Shown here: piece after piece, positions 44,751-55,838 of the stretch
Layout of the letters: the number at the start of each line of letters is the position of its first letter
Position numbering within the stretch: position 1 is the first letter of the stretch
Origin: Macrotrachela quadricornifera
Taxonomy: Eukaryota > Rotifera > Eurotatoria > Philodinida > Philodinidae
Length of the DNA stretch: 64,000 bases
Direction of reading: 5' to 3'
NCBI GenBank assembly: GCA_022393335.1
Contig: JAJEKB010021543.1
Location: 2,390,019-2,454,018 of the forward strand
The notes under the pieces: model-generated
Databases searched by the model: none
Told to the model about the DNA's origin: nothing
Seen by the model: only the letters and a program-made list of their open reading frames with translations
Translations under genes and position numbers: made by a program

Positions 44751-46256
44751 TAAGAACGATCTCTCATGCACATTGATTTTTTCAACATACAATGATCCAT
44801 ATTCTTCGTCATGGAGTAGTCCATTTTGAGTCAAATGCATAATTGAAATATTAGAAATGTTTTTTATGCAGTCTTAGTGAGATAGAAAGAACAATTTTTC
44901 CCAATTTTAGTATTATAACTAAAGAACGAGGGACGGTATGTCCACGAAATGGTCCTAAATGAAAACTTTCATATGTACATATGCACATGTGAATGATGTC
45001 AGTCGAAGAAAAAAAATATATTGAGACATAGTAAAAAAAAACATTAAAACTAATTTGCATTGGAGAATAAAAGCCGTCTGGTGGTCATTCTGAACAAGGG
45101 CCAATTAAATAAATCGTAAAAGAACCGTTTGTCATTTTCTTTAATATTTGATTCGTGTAAATCTTGATATAATAGTTATTCTTATGCAATTCATTGTATC
45201 AATCTACTGTCTTTTGTGATTCTTAATAAAAAAATGAAGCTTTGAGTTAATTTATAGATTTACTTCAAAATCTGATAATCTTAACTAATCAATCAGTGAT
45301 GCGAATCTTTTTAAATGCATGACTTTTTTTATTATCTTTTCTTGTCTCAAACCATAAGAATAAGAAAAACAAAATTCAAAAGAAAATTCTACGTTCAATA
45401 TAAATATTGGATTTAGGGTTATTGTTTCTTGTTATAATAAATCAATGCATACATTATCAAAAAAAATTCTAGATGAAATTAAATTTATATATATCAGTTT
45501 TAAAAACTTACATTAGTATGTGATGATATTGTATTTAAATATTTAGGTAATACAATTTAGATTAAATGAGAAAGATGGACGACATACAAGAGTGAAAAGA
45601 AAAAAATAATTTGTATATAGCTTAGTTGTTAAGAACATCGATAATGCGACATGAGTTCAAATCCTGTGAAAAGGATTAACTTTTTTTTCTGTTCTCTTCC
45701 GTTATTTAGCATTGATTTTTGTAAGAAAAAATTTGCGTGGAGTCGGAAGTATTCTCTCAAAATCTTAACAGGGACAGGGGTAATTGATCACGCTCGATTA
45801 CGAATATGCTATTTTTTTATCGAAAGCTAACACTTAAAAACATCTCCGAGATGATTTCATTTCTATGAAAGCAAATACATGTTCAGGAATAAATTGAATT
45901 TCATAATCTGCTTTTCTTTTCTGTATAGCAACTTGAATGTTTTTTTCATACTAGTTGTTTATGCAAGCAACCAATTGTTGGAAAAAAACTCACAAGTGAT
46001 TTACATTCATTTCGCCGAATAAAGATAATTACCTTTTATTTTTGCAAGGATGATTCATGAAAAGCATAAATATTAATCAATAAAAATTCATATTTTTTTT
46101 TGTTTTCCATTTATTCATAGAGAGTGAGTATATAAGTGCGGTTTTTTTGCCAAACAACTATTATTGTAATTTTTTTCCTGATAAAAAAGTTACCGGACAA
46201 TTTCCGTAAGTATATATTCGAACTATGATTTGAAGATGAAAAACGAAATAGATTAG
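44751..46256. other. AT-rich intergenic with a weak tRNA-like B box
   Basis: At 45612-45675, TAGCTTAGTTGTTAAGAAC resembles an A box and GAGTTCAAATCCTG a B box, but the spacing is too short for an anticodon arm. It may be a SINE or tRNA remnant. Nothing else is supported. Confidence 0.35.
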
Positions 46257-46265
46257 GAGTACCCA

Positions 46266-46410
46266 CAGGCCCGTAGCCAGAGGTGTGCACGGGTTGCCCG
46301 GGCACCCCCTTTGGCGAAAAAAACTCTGGAGGGGAGTAGGGGTCAAAAAATCACGTAATTTTTTTTCTGCTGGCGTGCACCCCCCTTGGAAAATTCCTGG
46401 CTACGGGGGT
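46266..46410. mobile_element. hAT-like MITE, 145 bp, target duplication GAGTACCC(A)
   Basis: GAGTACCCA is found at 46257-46265 and 46411-46419. The ends CAGGCCCGTAGCCAG and, reverse-complemented, CACCCCCGTAGCCAGG are inverted. The interior is G/C-rich and non-coding. Confidence 0.85.
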
Positions 46411-46599
46411 GAGTACCCATCTAATTCGAGTTTGAATATGAATCAAAACTTAATTTGAAAGAAGATGTTTCTTTCTTCTATGCATAATTATTCTGATTTG
46501 AACATTTAATTGTAATTAATCATAGTCATAATTCAGGAATGCAACGGTAACGATCGTTCACCAGTTGACCGGTAATCGATACCGACGGCTAACCGTTTC

Positions 46600-46750
46600 A
46601 CCGATTATCACTAGGCAACAATCACTGTTCCAATAATAAACATCATCCTTCATCCGTATTAGCTGGTTTTCACCGATATAAACCACTATTCACCCGTATT
46701 CATCGATATAAACCGATGTTCACCGATATAAACCGATATACACCGGTATT
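46600..46750 (+). repeat. ~19-bp minisatellite (TTCACCGATATAAACCGAT)
   Basis: Four to six diverged units of TTCACCGATATAAACCGAT or TTCACCCGTATTCATCGAT repeat through this stretch. Confidence 0.65.
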
Positions 46751-46773
46751 CCTTAGGTCCTCAAATACTATAA

Positions 46774-47731
46774 TATACGGGGTCAGCAAAAGTGAGTCCC
46801 AGGCATCGTAAACTCCAAAGCTGCATAAATCGAAATCCGTGTTTTCTACCGTCCACATTCTACCTAGTAATGTTGCACACTATTTTAAAGGTATATATTA
46901 TTAACATTACTTATAATGATTAGTCAACTGATGACTTTCGGTAACGCAGATAACAACTCATCTGACTTTCCATACTTCCGGGAATGAATAATTTCTCTCC
47001 AAAAACAGCACAGAAGCACCCAATACTCGGAAGAGCCTTTCCTAAATCAGAACAACTGTGTCTAGTTTTGGGAATGGTATTTCCGAATAATGAATATTTT
47101 TGTTCTGTTTTGGGATAAAGACTTTTGAGATAGGCCACTTTTTATTCGAGTATTACACATTACTCAACATTTCCATTACATATTGTAAAACATGGACTGA
47201 GTTCATGGGTAAAATATGAATAGAAAAGTCAGCTTCAAACGTGGAGGTTAGAGCAGTCATCCTATTCCGCGATGTTGAACATTATGGAATTAGTTCCGTC
47301 TTGGGAAATAATTCCACCGATACCGGAATCAATTCCACTTATACCCAGGATACCCGGAATCAATTGCAACTATTCCAAGTAATTCCGTCCATTTCTGGAA
47401 TCAGTACTGATTCCCTCAATTCCGGAACCGCTCGTGTATGTTTGAGATTAATCTGCAACAGCACTACCAGCATGAGGGTGAAGGCAAGAAGCGATTCCGG
47501 AATCGATACTGATTCCGTCAATTCCGGAATCACATAAAATTCCTAGGAATTTCGGAATCGGAACTGATTCCATCAATTTCGGAGCCACAAGGAATTCCTT
47601 GTAATGCCGGGAAATTCCGGAATCGGTGCAATTGATTCCTGAGGCGGAAGTAGTTGCGCAATGTGCAACATCGTGGAATAGGATGTATTCTCGGAGTTTA
47701 CGTGGGAAGCTCACTTTTGCTGACCACTATA
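46774..47731. mobile_element. Foldback element with GGTCAGCAAAAGTGAG ends
   Basis: The left arm (46774-46817, GGTCAGCAAAAGTGAG then CGTAAACTCC) is inverted at 47692-47731. The flanking 47735-47830 carries ~38-bp units (ACTATGGAGGTACCATTGGC) of the kind found in the arms of the 8672-9690 foldback. A second inverted element occupies its interior. Confidence 0.7.
47259..47688. mobile_element. Inverted element packed with ATTCCGGAAT palindromes
   Basis: The left end CATCCTATTCCGCGATGTTG and the reverse-complemented right end CATCCTATTCCACGATGTTG are inverted. Between them AATTCCGGAATC and variants (ATTCCGGAAT is itself a palindrome) recur about ten times with GATTCCGTCAATT-like spacers. Confidence 0.75.
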
Positions 47732-48136
47732 CGGATCCACTTGAGCCCTCAACTATTATACTGTGTGGATACCCTTGACTCTTCAACCGTTATACTATGG
47801 AGGTACCATTGGCTCCTCAAGTACTCAGCAATGAATAAAACTCTGGTTGGTGAAAGAAATGAATATTTTAAACGGAAAAATGGTTCTCAGGTCAAACACT
47901 AAATACATGAAAGCGTCTTTTTATATTTGTATACATCTATACATATAGAGGAATCTTACGAGGAAAGGTCCCGAGATGTCCACCGAGTTTAGAGCTCATC
48001 TTTTGGTCATAAGTAGACATCGATGAGATATGAAAAACTCCAAAAGGGTATGTGTCTTTACGCCTTTCTTCCAAGGTTATAGCTGTTTTAGTATAATTTC
48101 AGCCTATAGCTCGATATACACCAACAAATCAAACGA

Positions 48137-48180
48137 CAAGTAACGTTCATCGACTGTCGATTCACTTGGCCATAGATTGG
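48137..48180 (-). repeat. Transposase N-terminal relic
   Basis: The minus strand encodes PSESTVDERYLSFDL, matching the LSES..DERYLF motif of the 17283-18727 transposase and its other fragments. Confidence 0.5.
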
Positions 48181-48510
48181 CACAATAGGGATGTCTATAT
48201 AATTGCTCATTCATGTGAACGGGAATTTAATATGTGTGATTGCATGTAACATAATAATTTGATTATAGTGTTCATCTGGTAACTATAGTTGCAACAGTTG
48301 TGGAGAAGATCGTAAAGATCACCGCGTCATCATGATTTAAATTAATGCACCAGTACTGGTGAAAAATGGTGATCATTGTTTAATTATTCATTTTGATTAA
48401 CTTATTATTCAATGTTATATTAACAACTAAGTGCTTTGTCAATTAATTAGAATTTTACAAGTGAGTTTGGACATTATATTATGATAAACAGAAATCATAT
48501 CCTTTAAATA

Positions 48511-49015
48511 ACAAGTAGTGCTCGTCTAAAGACTCGCTCAGGTCTTTCTTGTAGAAATCGTGTTTCTAAGCTATCGTCAACCTATTCACTTCTAAAATTA
48601 AAAAAAACTGAAGTCAAATTCAATTTCCTCCACTTCAACTGCCTTTCACCAAACTTTATAAAAACAAATGCTTTTTGTTAAAAATTTGTCGTTTGTTTGA
48701 AAAATTGAGCTTCAAAAAATTTTTATTCAACTGACTTCAGATTTGATTTCCTCGACCTCAATTACCCTTCGGTCAACCCTCATAAAAAAATTGTTTGTTG
48801 CAAGAAAAGTGATCCCTGGTGTAAAAAAATGGATTCAAAAAAAATTTTTAAAAACTAATCTCAGATTCGGATTGCTCGACCCCGATTACCGTTTGGTCAA
48901 GTTTTACAGAAAATATTAATACAATGTTTTTTGACCTTGTGCGGACATACAATCAATCAATCAAGCAAGCAAGCAGACAATTAATGTTTGCAAGACCCTT
49001 TTCTACGAGAAAGAG
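48511..49015 (-). repeat. Tandem-repeat element, copy 2 (inverted to copy 1)
   Basis: From 48511 the minus strand encodes FYKKDLSESLDEHYLLF, homologous to the transposase N-terminus. Three to four ~115-bp units follow (CTCCACTTCAACTGCCTTTC, CTCGACCTCAATTACCCTTC, CTCGACCCCGATTACCGTTT), being the complement of the units in 16381-17341, then GACAATTAATGTTTGCAAGA and TTTTCTACGAGAAAGAG. Copy 1 is longer by about 450 bp of extra units. Confidence 0.72.
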
Positions 49016-49544
49016 AATTTCATATGACTCTTTGTTTGAGTTTAAATTGTGTCTCTATAAGCATTTTTTGCATGCGTGTCAATATCGATGCCCAATGGTG
49101 AGAAAAATACTACTCAAATAGGAAAACCGTTTACATTCGGTGTCATGAACTGTTATGTATATAACCGTTTGGCTGCTACTCTTCTATTTAAAACGGTTTT
49201 ATATTTTATCGCGAACTACAATGATATTGTAAGCAACAATGCGAATTTTGATAATTATATTATTTAAGCGCTGTTCCTATTCGAAAAAAATTTCATCACA
49301 TTATTCAAAGAATATGATTTTTATTTATTATAATTTTATGTTCACATTCCCTTATAGAATTTTAATTTATTGATAAAGCGCCTAGTTGTTGATGCAGCGT
49401 TGAACAACAATCCAATCAAAATAAATAATTAAACAGTGATCATCATTTTTAATCAATAATGATCGATTTATTTAAATCATGGCGATTAGATGATTATTAT
49501 AGTCTTCTCCATGTTTATGTGAACTATATTCGAACTATAGCTTC

Positions 49545-49690
49545 AAATGGTCATTTGTACCATAGTTACCATGGCCATTTTAACCATAGTTATTAAATGA
49601 TTATTTGTACCACAGTTATTGAATAGTCATTTGTACCGTAGTTGTTAAATGATCATTTGTACCATATTTTCATGGCCATTTTGACCGCGT
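49545..49690 (+). repeat. ~37-bp minisatellite
   Basis: Units of GTCATTTGTACCATAGTTAC plus TAAATGAT-like spacers recur four times; a CAGACAGACAGACA run follows. Confidence 0.7.
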
Positions 49691-49759
49691 TACCGACAGA
49701 CAGACAGACACAGGTGAATTTCGTTTTCTAGACCCTATCCTTTCAGTCTAGGGAACATT

Positions 49760-50015
49760 ATTTCGAGCTGAAAATTCGCTCACATATAGCTATGGTTATG
49801 ACTAGAATGCATCGAAAACTTCAGCTCAAAAGAATGTTCTCTTCACGAGATATTGAATTCACAGGATGAATTCTTATCCTATGAAAGGAGCACAAAGCTC
49901 ATATTTTTTTATGAATTCAATATCTCGTGAAGGGAACATTCTTTTGAGCTGAAATTTTCGGTGCATTCTAGTCATAAGCATAGCTATATGTGGGCTAAAT
50001 TTCAACTCGAAATAA
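49760..50015. repeat. Hairpin repeat
   Basis: 49760-49862 and 49910-50015 are inverted (TTTCGAGCTGAAAATTCG against GAAATTTTCGGTGCATTC, GATATTGAATTCA against TGAATTCAATATC), about 105 bp per arm. Confidence 0.75.
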
Positions 50016-50169
50016 CGTCGTTTGATTTGTTGGTGTATATCGAGCTATAGGCTGCGATTATACTAAAATAGCTATAACTCTGAAAGAAAGGCGTAAAGAT
50101 ACATATCATTTCGGAGTTTTTTCATATCTCATCGATGTCTACTTATGACTAAAAGATGAGCTCTACAAA

Positions 50170-50950
50170 ACCATACATTTCAAAAATATTTTGAGGCATC
50201 TTTTTATAAGAAAAATGTTTTATTTCCTATTTGAATTACTGGCACCATACTTTTCTACACCAAAAAAGGTATCAAATTTCTAAAAATCTCGGAAGTTCGA
50301 TATTAAAAGATTTTCATAACTATTATTTTTTAGGACCGATAAATGCAGTTTTTTACACGCTTCAATCTGGTAGAAAATACTTAGTGAAATTATTTTACTT
50401 TAAGGTCGAACCTGGGGGGGGGGGCGTAAAGGTTTTTCAACATCTTGTATATAATATTAACCACATTAATTTATGAAAGATATACAGGTATGGCTATTAT
50501 TACAAAGAAAAAAATGCATTTTTTACCGTATTTATCATATTATTTGGTTGCCTTTATTCTTCTTTTTTTGACACAGAAAGCACTATGAGGAAATACTTTT
50601 TGTTAGTCTGTTTGTAGGGCTAAGAGAGAAGACGAGAGTGATACTGTGTGTTTACACCGTAGGCTTTATTTTCGAAGAAAAAGTCCATTTAAAACAACAA
50701 AATGAATTCTCACTCTCCAAACGAGAAAAAGGAATGATGTGTATATATATATGAGAAAAAAGAAGGAAAATATGTGATATATCATCATATTTTTGGCACA
50801 ACGCATCATGCATCGTACATCATGAATGATGAAAAGAAAAAGGAAAGAAGAAAAATGTGATCCTAGATCATATGTCTAATAACACACGTACAAAAGAGAG
50901 TGATGACCTGAGTCGTCGCTAACATTTTTATTGTTTTATTTTTCTTTCTA
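50170..50950. other. Intergenic with probable 5' UTR intron end
   Basis: TTTTTCTTTCTAG just before 50953 is a good 3' splice site in front of the leader of the next gene. Confidence 0.4.
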
Positions 50951-50973
50951 GTTTATTTAACGCAAATACAAGA

Positions 50974-51675
50974 ATGTCAGTGATTCCAATTACTTCTCAA
51001 CGTGAAGCTGCAATTATCAATGGTGTAGGAAATGCTACAGTTGCAGTTTATCGTAACGAAACAACAAATGTCGGTGATGTACGAGCAACAGGTATTACAG
51101 TGACTATCCGAAATACTTATGCAGCAAGGTACAATTTTGCTGTAAATAATTACAATTCTTTGCCGTTATCAGATGAGAAAAAAACTATGCGTGGTGGACA
51201 TTTTTTGGTATATCGCTATGTTTTTATCAGTTTTTGGCTGATATGTATGATTTTTGGTGGTGTTAGTATTATTGTAAAGCCACTAGTTACAATACCTATT
51301 GTTATTAGTTTGCTATACATTGGCATATCTATATATAACATTGTAATTTTCAAGAAAAATGGTAGCGTATTACATGATACATTGATGATGCATAACAATA
51401 GTCTGAGTAGTAATAATGAATGGTTTACTGTACCTATCCATACACGTATTCAGGATAGAGCGGTGTTGGCAGCTGTTGGTGGCGATGATTCAGCTGCCAT
51501 GGCAGCTCTTCGTGAAGAGTATACAAATGTGGAGAATATGAAAATTATGGTGTATACAGAACGATATATCAGACTTTACACTTATTTCCCAACAAAAAGC
51601 ATTGTAATACATATTGTCAGCTTTTTAATTTCATTTATATTTAGTATTGCTATGGTATCCATAACGATTCGATAA
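50974..51675 (+). CDS. Membrane protein of unknown function, three TM helices
   Basis: This 233-aa ORF has no family that I recognise. The first ~75 residues are soluble and Thr/Asn/Val-rich. Hydrophobic segments follow at about 79-101 (YRYVFISFWLICMIFGGVSI) and 104-126 (LVTIPIVISLLYIGISIYNI), then an ~80-residue soluble loop (130-207) and a last segment at 209-231 (SIVIHIVSFLISFIFSIAMV). The codon use is smooth and the hydropathy pattern ordered, which supports a real gene rather than a chance ORF. A polypyrimidine-AG site at about 50940-50952 suggests that the leader is spliced. No signal peptide. AT-rich 3' flank with AATAAA-like signals. Confidence 0.62.
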   Translation: MSVIPITSQREAAIINGVGNATVAVYRNETTNVGDVRATGITVTIRNTYAARYNFAVNNYNSLPLSDEKKTMRGGHFLVYRYVFISFWLICMIFGGVSIIVKPLVTIPIVISLLYIGISIYNIVIFKKNGSVLHDTLMMHNNSLSSNNEWFTVPIHTRIQDRAVLAAVGGDDSAAMAALREEYTNVENMKIMVYTERYIRLYTYFPTKSIVIHIVSFLISFIFSIAMVSITIR

Positions 51676-52231
51676 GAAGGTGACATAAACACAACAATGA
51701 CTTGAAAAATACATAATTTATGTTTGTTTTAATCAAGAACTATCAAATGCTTTTTATTATAGTCATTTGATTCAAATAAACTAAGATCAACAATAAAAAA
51801 TACAAAAATAAAATTCTCTTCATAAAATAGAATTCTGAATTTATTTGGGTGTGTAAGAGTAGTTGCTACCATAATCTAGATTTCCTCTCAACCAGGAGAC
51901 TCATTGGATTGAACAAAACACTGCGTAAGAATTTTAAAGAGAAATTCTGAGATTAAATGCAAAAGCAGTCGAATAATTCGAAAAAAATCGAATTATTCAA
52001 AAATGAATTCAAGGTCAGTCTGTAAAACTCTACTAGAAACCATATAGATCTGGACATACAGATACTTGTAAAAAAACTTAGAAAAAAATTTTTTTTTAAC
52101 CAGCTGTTTCTCTACTATTATAAGTAACTACAAAAGTAATTTTTTTGAGGGATAAATCCTCATCAGATATACTACACGTTGTATATATAGAAGTGCAATT
52201 TCTTTCTTCTTCGATATATATTCATACAATT
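51676..52231. other. Intergenic with short perfect hairpin
   Basis: GAATAATTCG, eight bases, CGAATTATTC forms a perfect 10-bp stem at about 51970-51998. No gene. Confidence 0.5.
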
Positions 52232-53349
52232 ATGCCGTCGACCACTAACTTGAAAAATCATCATTTTACAAATTTGTCTTTTTGGAATAGAAGTATAAAA
52301 TCTGCTTCTCTTATTCATCGGGAAACAAACATTTCACTGAGTACTATTTATTACAATATTGACAAATTAAAACAAATAGATTCACTTAAACATCGAAGTA
52401 AAAATGGTCGACCATGTGTTCTTGGCGAAAAAGAAAAAGAGCTATTAGTCAATACGTTCGACATAATAATGAAATAATTCTTAACGAAATGAAAGAAAAA
52501 TTATCGGCAATGCACCACAAATCATATCTACGTCAACAATTAGTCGTCATCTTCACAAATATGATTATAAAAATGTTTTACCTCAATCTACTCACATGTT
52601 AATATCGAATGTAAAACAACGACGTGTACAATGCGCCAAGAAGCATAAAAATGATGATTTCAATACTACAATATTTACAGATAAATCTTCATTTTCAGCT
52701 TTTTGGTAATACAGTTCGTCGATGGACGAAAACTCCTAATCAAGAATTTAAATGTTCATCTAAAAATCGTTAGAAGGTTCATGTTTGGGATGCAATAAAT
52801 GTGAAAGGTATATTGACATTTCACACGTTTCGATGCAATCTCGATGGTCCATATTATGTTTCTATCCTTGAAGATTATCTTCTTCCAGTTGCCATGCGTA
52901 AGCAATGAAAGAAAACAATTTAGCGTTACTTGTGTATTCTTTCGTTTTTAGATCAATTTGGCCCGAATTGGCGTTTGCAGAAGGACAATGACCCCAAACA
53001 CATGAGTAATATTTGTCAAGAATTTATCGACGAGAATATACCACAGTTATTAGATTGGCCATCGAATATCCTTGATGCAAATTCCATCGAAAATATCTGG
53101 TCGATCATGAAACGCAGCGTAGAAAAAAGGAAATCAATAAATACTGATCAGTTCGAGCTAGATTTAGATGAAGAATTGAAAAAGATTGATATTGACGTTG
53201 TGAAAAATTGTGTGACGTCGATGAAAAGACGATGTTTGTCTCTTATCGATGGTAAAGGTGAAAAAATACAATATTTGACTATGATATTCGATATTACTAA
53301 TTGTAGGCTATCAATTGCTATGCGAAACTTTAAGAGGATTCTTGTTTGA
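52232..53349 (+). pseudogene. Inactive Tc1-like transposase containing a spliceosomal-type intron
   Basis: In order: HTH region (SIKSASLIHRETNISLSTIY, LKHRSKNGRPCVL), RHNNEIILNEMKEKL, STISRHLHKYDYKNVL, RRVQCAKKHKNDDF, TTIFTDKSSF (first Asp), NTVRRWTKTPNQEFKC, KVHVWDAINVKGILTF, YVSILEDYLLPVAM, then FGPNWRLQKDNDPKHMS (second Asp) and LDWPSNILDANSIENIW (Glu). At 52898-52951 a 54-nt segment GTAAGC...TTTTTAG interrupts the frame; removing it joins AM and HQFGPNWR in phase. Elsewhere at least three frameshifts and a TAG (SKNR*KVHVW) disable the ORF. Terminal repeats were not resolved. Confidence 0.85.
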
Positions 53350-53842
53350 GGAAATATAATATAATAAGATGAGCGAGTTTTACTACAAATAATTCAAAAG
53401 AAAAGCCTGATGAACTCCAATATTTTCAGGTGAAAAAGTCAAAAAAATTGAAATATCCATCACAAATATTTCTGATATGGCAGAGGAAACAAGATATTTG
53501 TATAATATCGTTTTTATAAGTCAATCAAAAGAGTATGAAATTATATTGTTATATAGAACTCGCCGTAGGCTAACGACCACACTATAAAACAATTCGAAGA
53601 GCACTTGCACAGAAGGTATCTGTAAAAGCAGGTTTCGAAGTTTCTTTTCAAACTACGATATTAATTCTTTTTGTATAAGGCAAAGAATATTTCTGTCACT
53701 GTATAATACCTTCTGACATTTACAGTGTGTAATACTTCTTTTTTTGTGTTCTATTTGACATTAACGTACAGGATTTATTTCTAATCCACTTTTTAAGTAT
53801 AGAAAGAGCACAAATATTTCACAAACTAGGACGCATTCAATA
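53350..53842. other. Intergenic, no supported gene
   Basis: No coding signal seen; upstream region of the beta-lactamase-like gene. Confidence 0.45.
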
Positions 53843-55087
53843 ATGGTTTATTCAATATGGTTTTTGGTTGTATTTCTTTCAATTGTATTTTGCCATCGTT
53901 CTATTGATTATAATATTTTTGGGACAACAGCTCATGGCTGGGAATTTGTGCGAGATTTGTTTCTAGAAAATTTTAAACAACAATATGATTTAGGTGCAGC
54001 TATAGCAGTTTATCATCAAGGTCTTCCAGTAGTAAACCTTCGAGGTGGATGGTTTGATGAATCACAAACTACACCTTATGATGATGATACATTACAGTTA
54101 GTATTTTCAACGACAAAAGGTGTTGTAGCTATGGCTGCTGCAATTTGTGTTCAACGTGGTTTACTTAATTATTCAGAATTAGTTACCAAATATTGGCCAG
54201 AATATGGACAAAATGGAAAGGAAAATACGACAGTTGCTGATATACTATCACATCGCGCTGGACTTCCATATGTATCATCTCCCGTCGAACAGTATGCTAA
54301 TTGGACAGCAATGGTTCACACACTAGAAGAACAACAACCGTTATGGATACCAGGAACAACTCATGGTTACCATGCAGTTACTTATGGTTGGTTAGCTGGT
54401 GAACTTGTTCGCCGTGTGGATCCAAAGAAAAGATCATTTGGGCAATTTATCAAAGATGAACTAGTAACTCGGACACAAATAGAATTTTATATTGGTTTAC
54501 CACCCGATATACAGCATCGCGTATCGCTAGTTGTTCCTCAACTAGATGTCAAAGATATTTTAAATGAAACAATGTTAACTTATTTTAGTATATGGAATGA
54601 TCCTAAAATACATCAAGCAGAAATACCGGCTGCTATTGGAATAACAAATGCTTGGTCGATTGCACGACTCTATGCAGCATTCATTGGAAATCTTAAGGAT
54701 AACTCAGGACAACCATTATTAAATGACGAAATTATGAAACTTGCAATCAAATCCAATACACCTCCAAATGAGATAGATCTTATATTGCAGTATTACTCAT
54801 CTTTTAGTATGGGCTTTCATCGATTTGATTATGCTCTTCCTGATTTCGGTCCAGATGTATTTGGTCATCATGGTAAGCAAGAGATCATTAATAAGATTGT
54901 CAACAGATTCTAATTTTCATTAATTTTAGGAGCTGGTGGTAGTATTGGTTTTGCAGCACCATCCAAGAATCTTTCTTTTGCCTATGTTATGAATCGAATT
55001 GGAACGGATACAGCAACAATCATTGATCCACGTATGAAACGTATATTAAATCAAATTGCTGCAAAAATTAATAATGACTTCTCTTAG
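53843..55087 (+). CDS. Secreted serine beta-lactamase-related protein
   Basis: Exon 1 is 53843-54872, a 57-nt GT-AG intron spans 54873-54929 and exon 2 is 54930-55087, giving 395 aa. Residues 1-17 form a signal peptide (IWFLVVFLSIVFC). The class C/EstB-type serine hydrolase motifs are present: Ser89-T-T-Lys92 (FSTTKG), the Tyr motif region GYHAVTYGWLAGELVRRV (Tyr176-Tyr181) and the third box HHG (342-344) in FGHHGAGGSIGFAAP, which spans the splice junction and confirms it. The family hydrolyses beta-lactams, D-peptides or esters; animal members are mostly of unknown substrate, so antibiotic resistance is not implied. Export suggests action in gut or surroundings. AATAAA occurs at 55117-55122. 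The fold is bacterial in origin, but the intron shows it is settled in the host genome. Confidence 0.9.
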
Positions 55088-55116
55088 CATTGTTCTTATA
55101 TTATTACTCGTTTTAA

Positions 55117-55122
55117 AATAAA
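55117..55122 (+). terminator. AATAAA polyadenylation signal candidate
   Basis: AATAAA lies 30 nt after the stop of the beta-lactamase-like gene. Confidence 0.45.
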
Positions 55123-55838
55123 TAATACATTACTATTTTATGAATATAAACAAAAAAGAAAAAATAACACACAAAGTCTTTAAATCATCTCAGTTCATTT
55201 TCAAAATGATTTAAGTTTGATCTAAATCTTCATTACACAATAAGAAAAAGATTTCTTTGCAGCAATTCGATTTTTCGAGAAAAAGTAGCTTTAATATATC
55301 TATTTTCATGCGTGCTCAGGCTCGATTAATATACTCATCGGTATTTTCAATATGTTGGAAATATCAATATTTCGTAATTAGGATTTTGCCAATATAATGT
55401 TTTGTGAAAGTCTCATGCGATCTTTTACTTCTTGGTGTGTCATTCAACAAACTAAATGAACTGCAAACTTGCAGGTCACAAGTTCGAAGAAATGGAAGGA
55501 TCTGAAGGCGATGTGTTGATTGCTACGAGAACATTAGACAACAATAATTCAAGAGAAGCAAATGCGACGGCAGCAAAGAGGATAAAAACTTTCTGTTTTG
55601 ACTGCGACAAGTCTCTTTCGTCGTAAATGTTTTAAAGAAAAGTGTTTCTCTAAATAATAAAATAGATCAACCAATGACAGAGATAGAGTAAGCATAGGAC
55701 TAACTGTCTCTCCCTACTTAGGAAAAAAAAGAAAGAAAATCTACTTTGTCCTCATTTTTTTTTGTTAAAATATATTGTGAGCTATCAATGACTCAAATCT
55801 CCGTGAAAGGTTTAAGTCGATGTCATTTTATTTCAAAT
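55123..55838. other. Intergenic, no supported gene
   Basis: Convergent space between the beta-lactamase-like gene and the protease; nothing else seen. Confidence 0.45.

Larger units (their letters stand above)
47990..50165. mobile_element. 2.2-kb element with ~148-bp terminal inverted repeats
   Basis: Left arm 47990-48138 and right arm 50017-50165 are inverted and about 90% identical by eye, from GAGCTCATCTTTTGGTCATA to CACCAACAAATCAAACGAC. The interior has a transposase N-terminal relic (48137-48180), the tandem-repeat element at 48511-49015, a ~37-bp minisatellite (49545-49690) and a hairpin (49760-50015). No transposase of its own is present. Confidence 0.8.

Noticed and set aside
45612..45675. 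tRNA gene
   Set aside because: A and B box look-alikes are too close, and no cloverleaf can be drawn.
47241..47714. Ser/Asp/Gly-rich ORFs on both strands
   Set aside because: Produced by the ATTCCGGAAT palindrome array.
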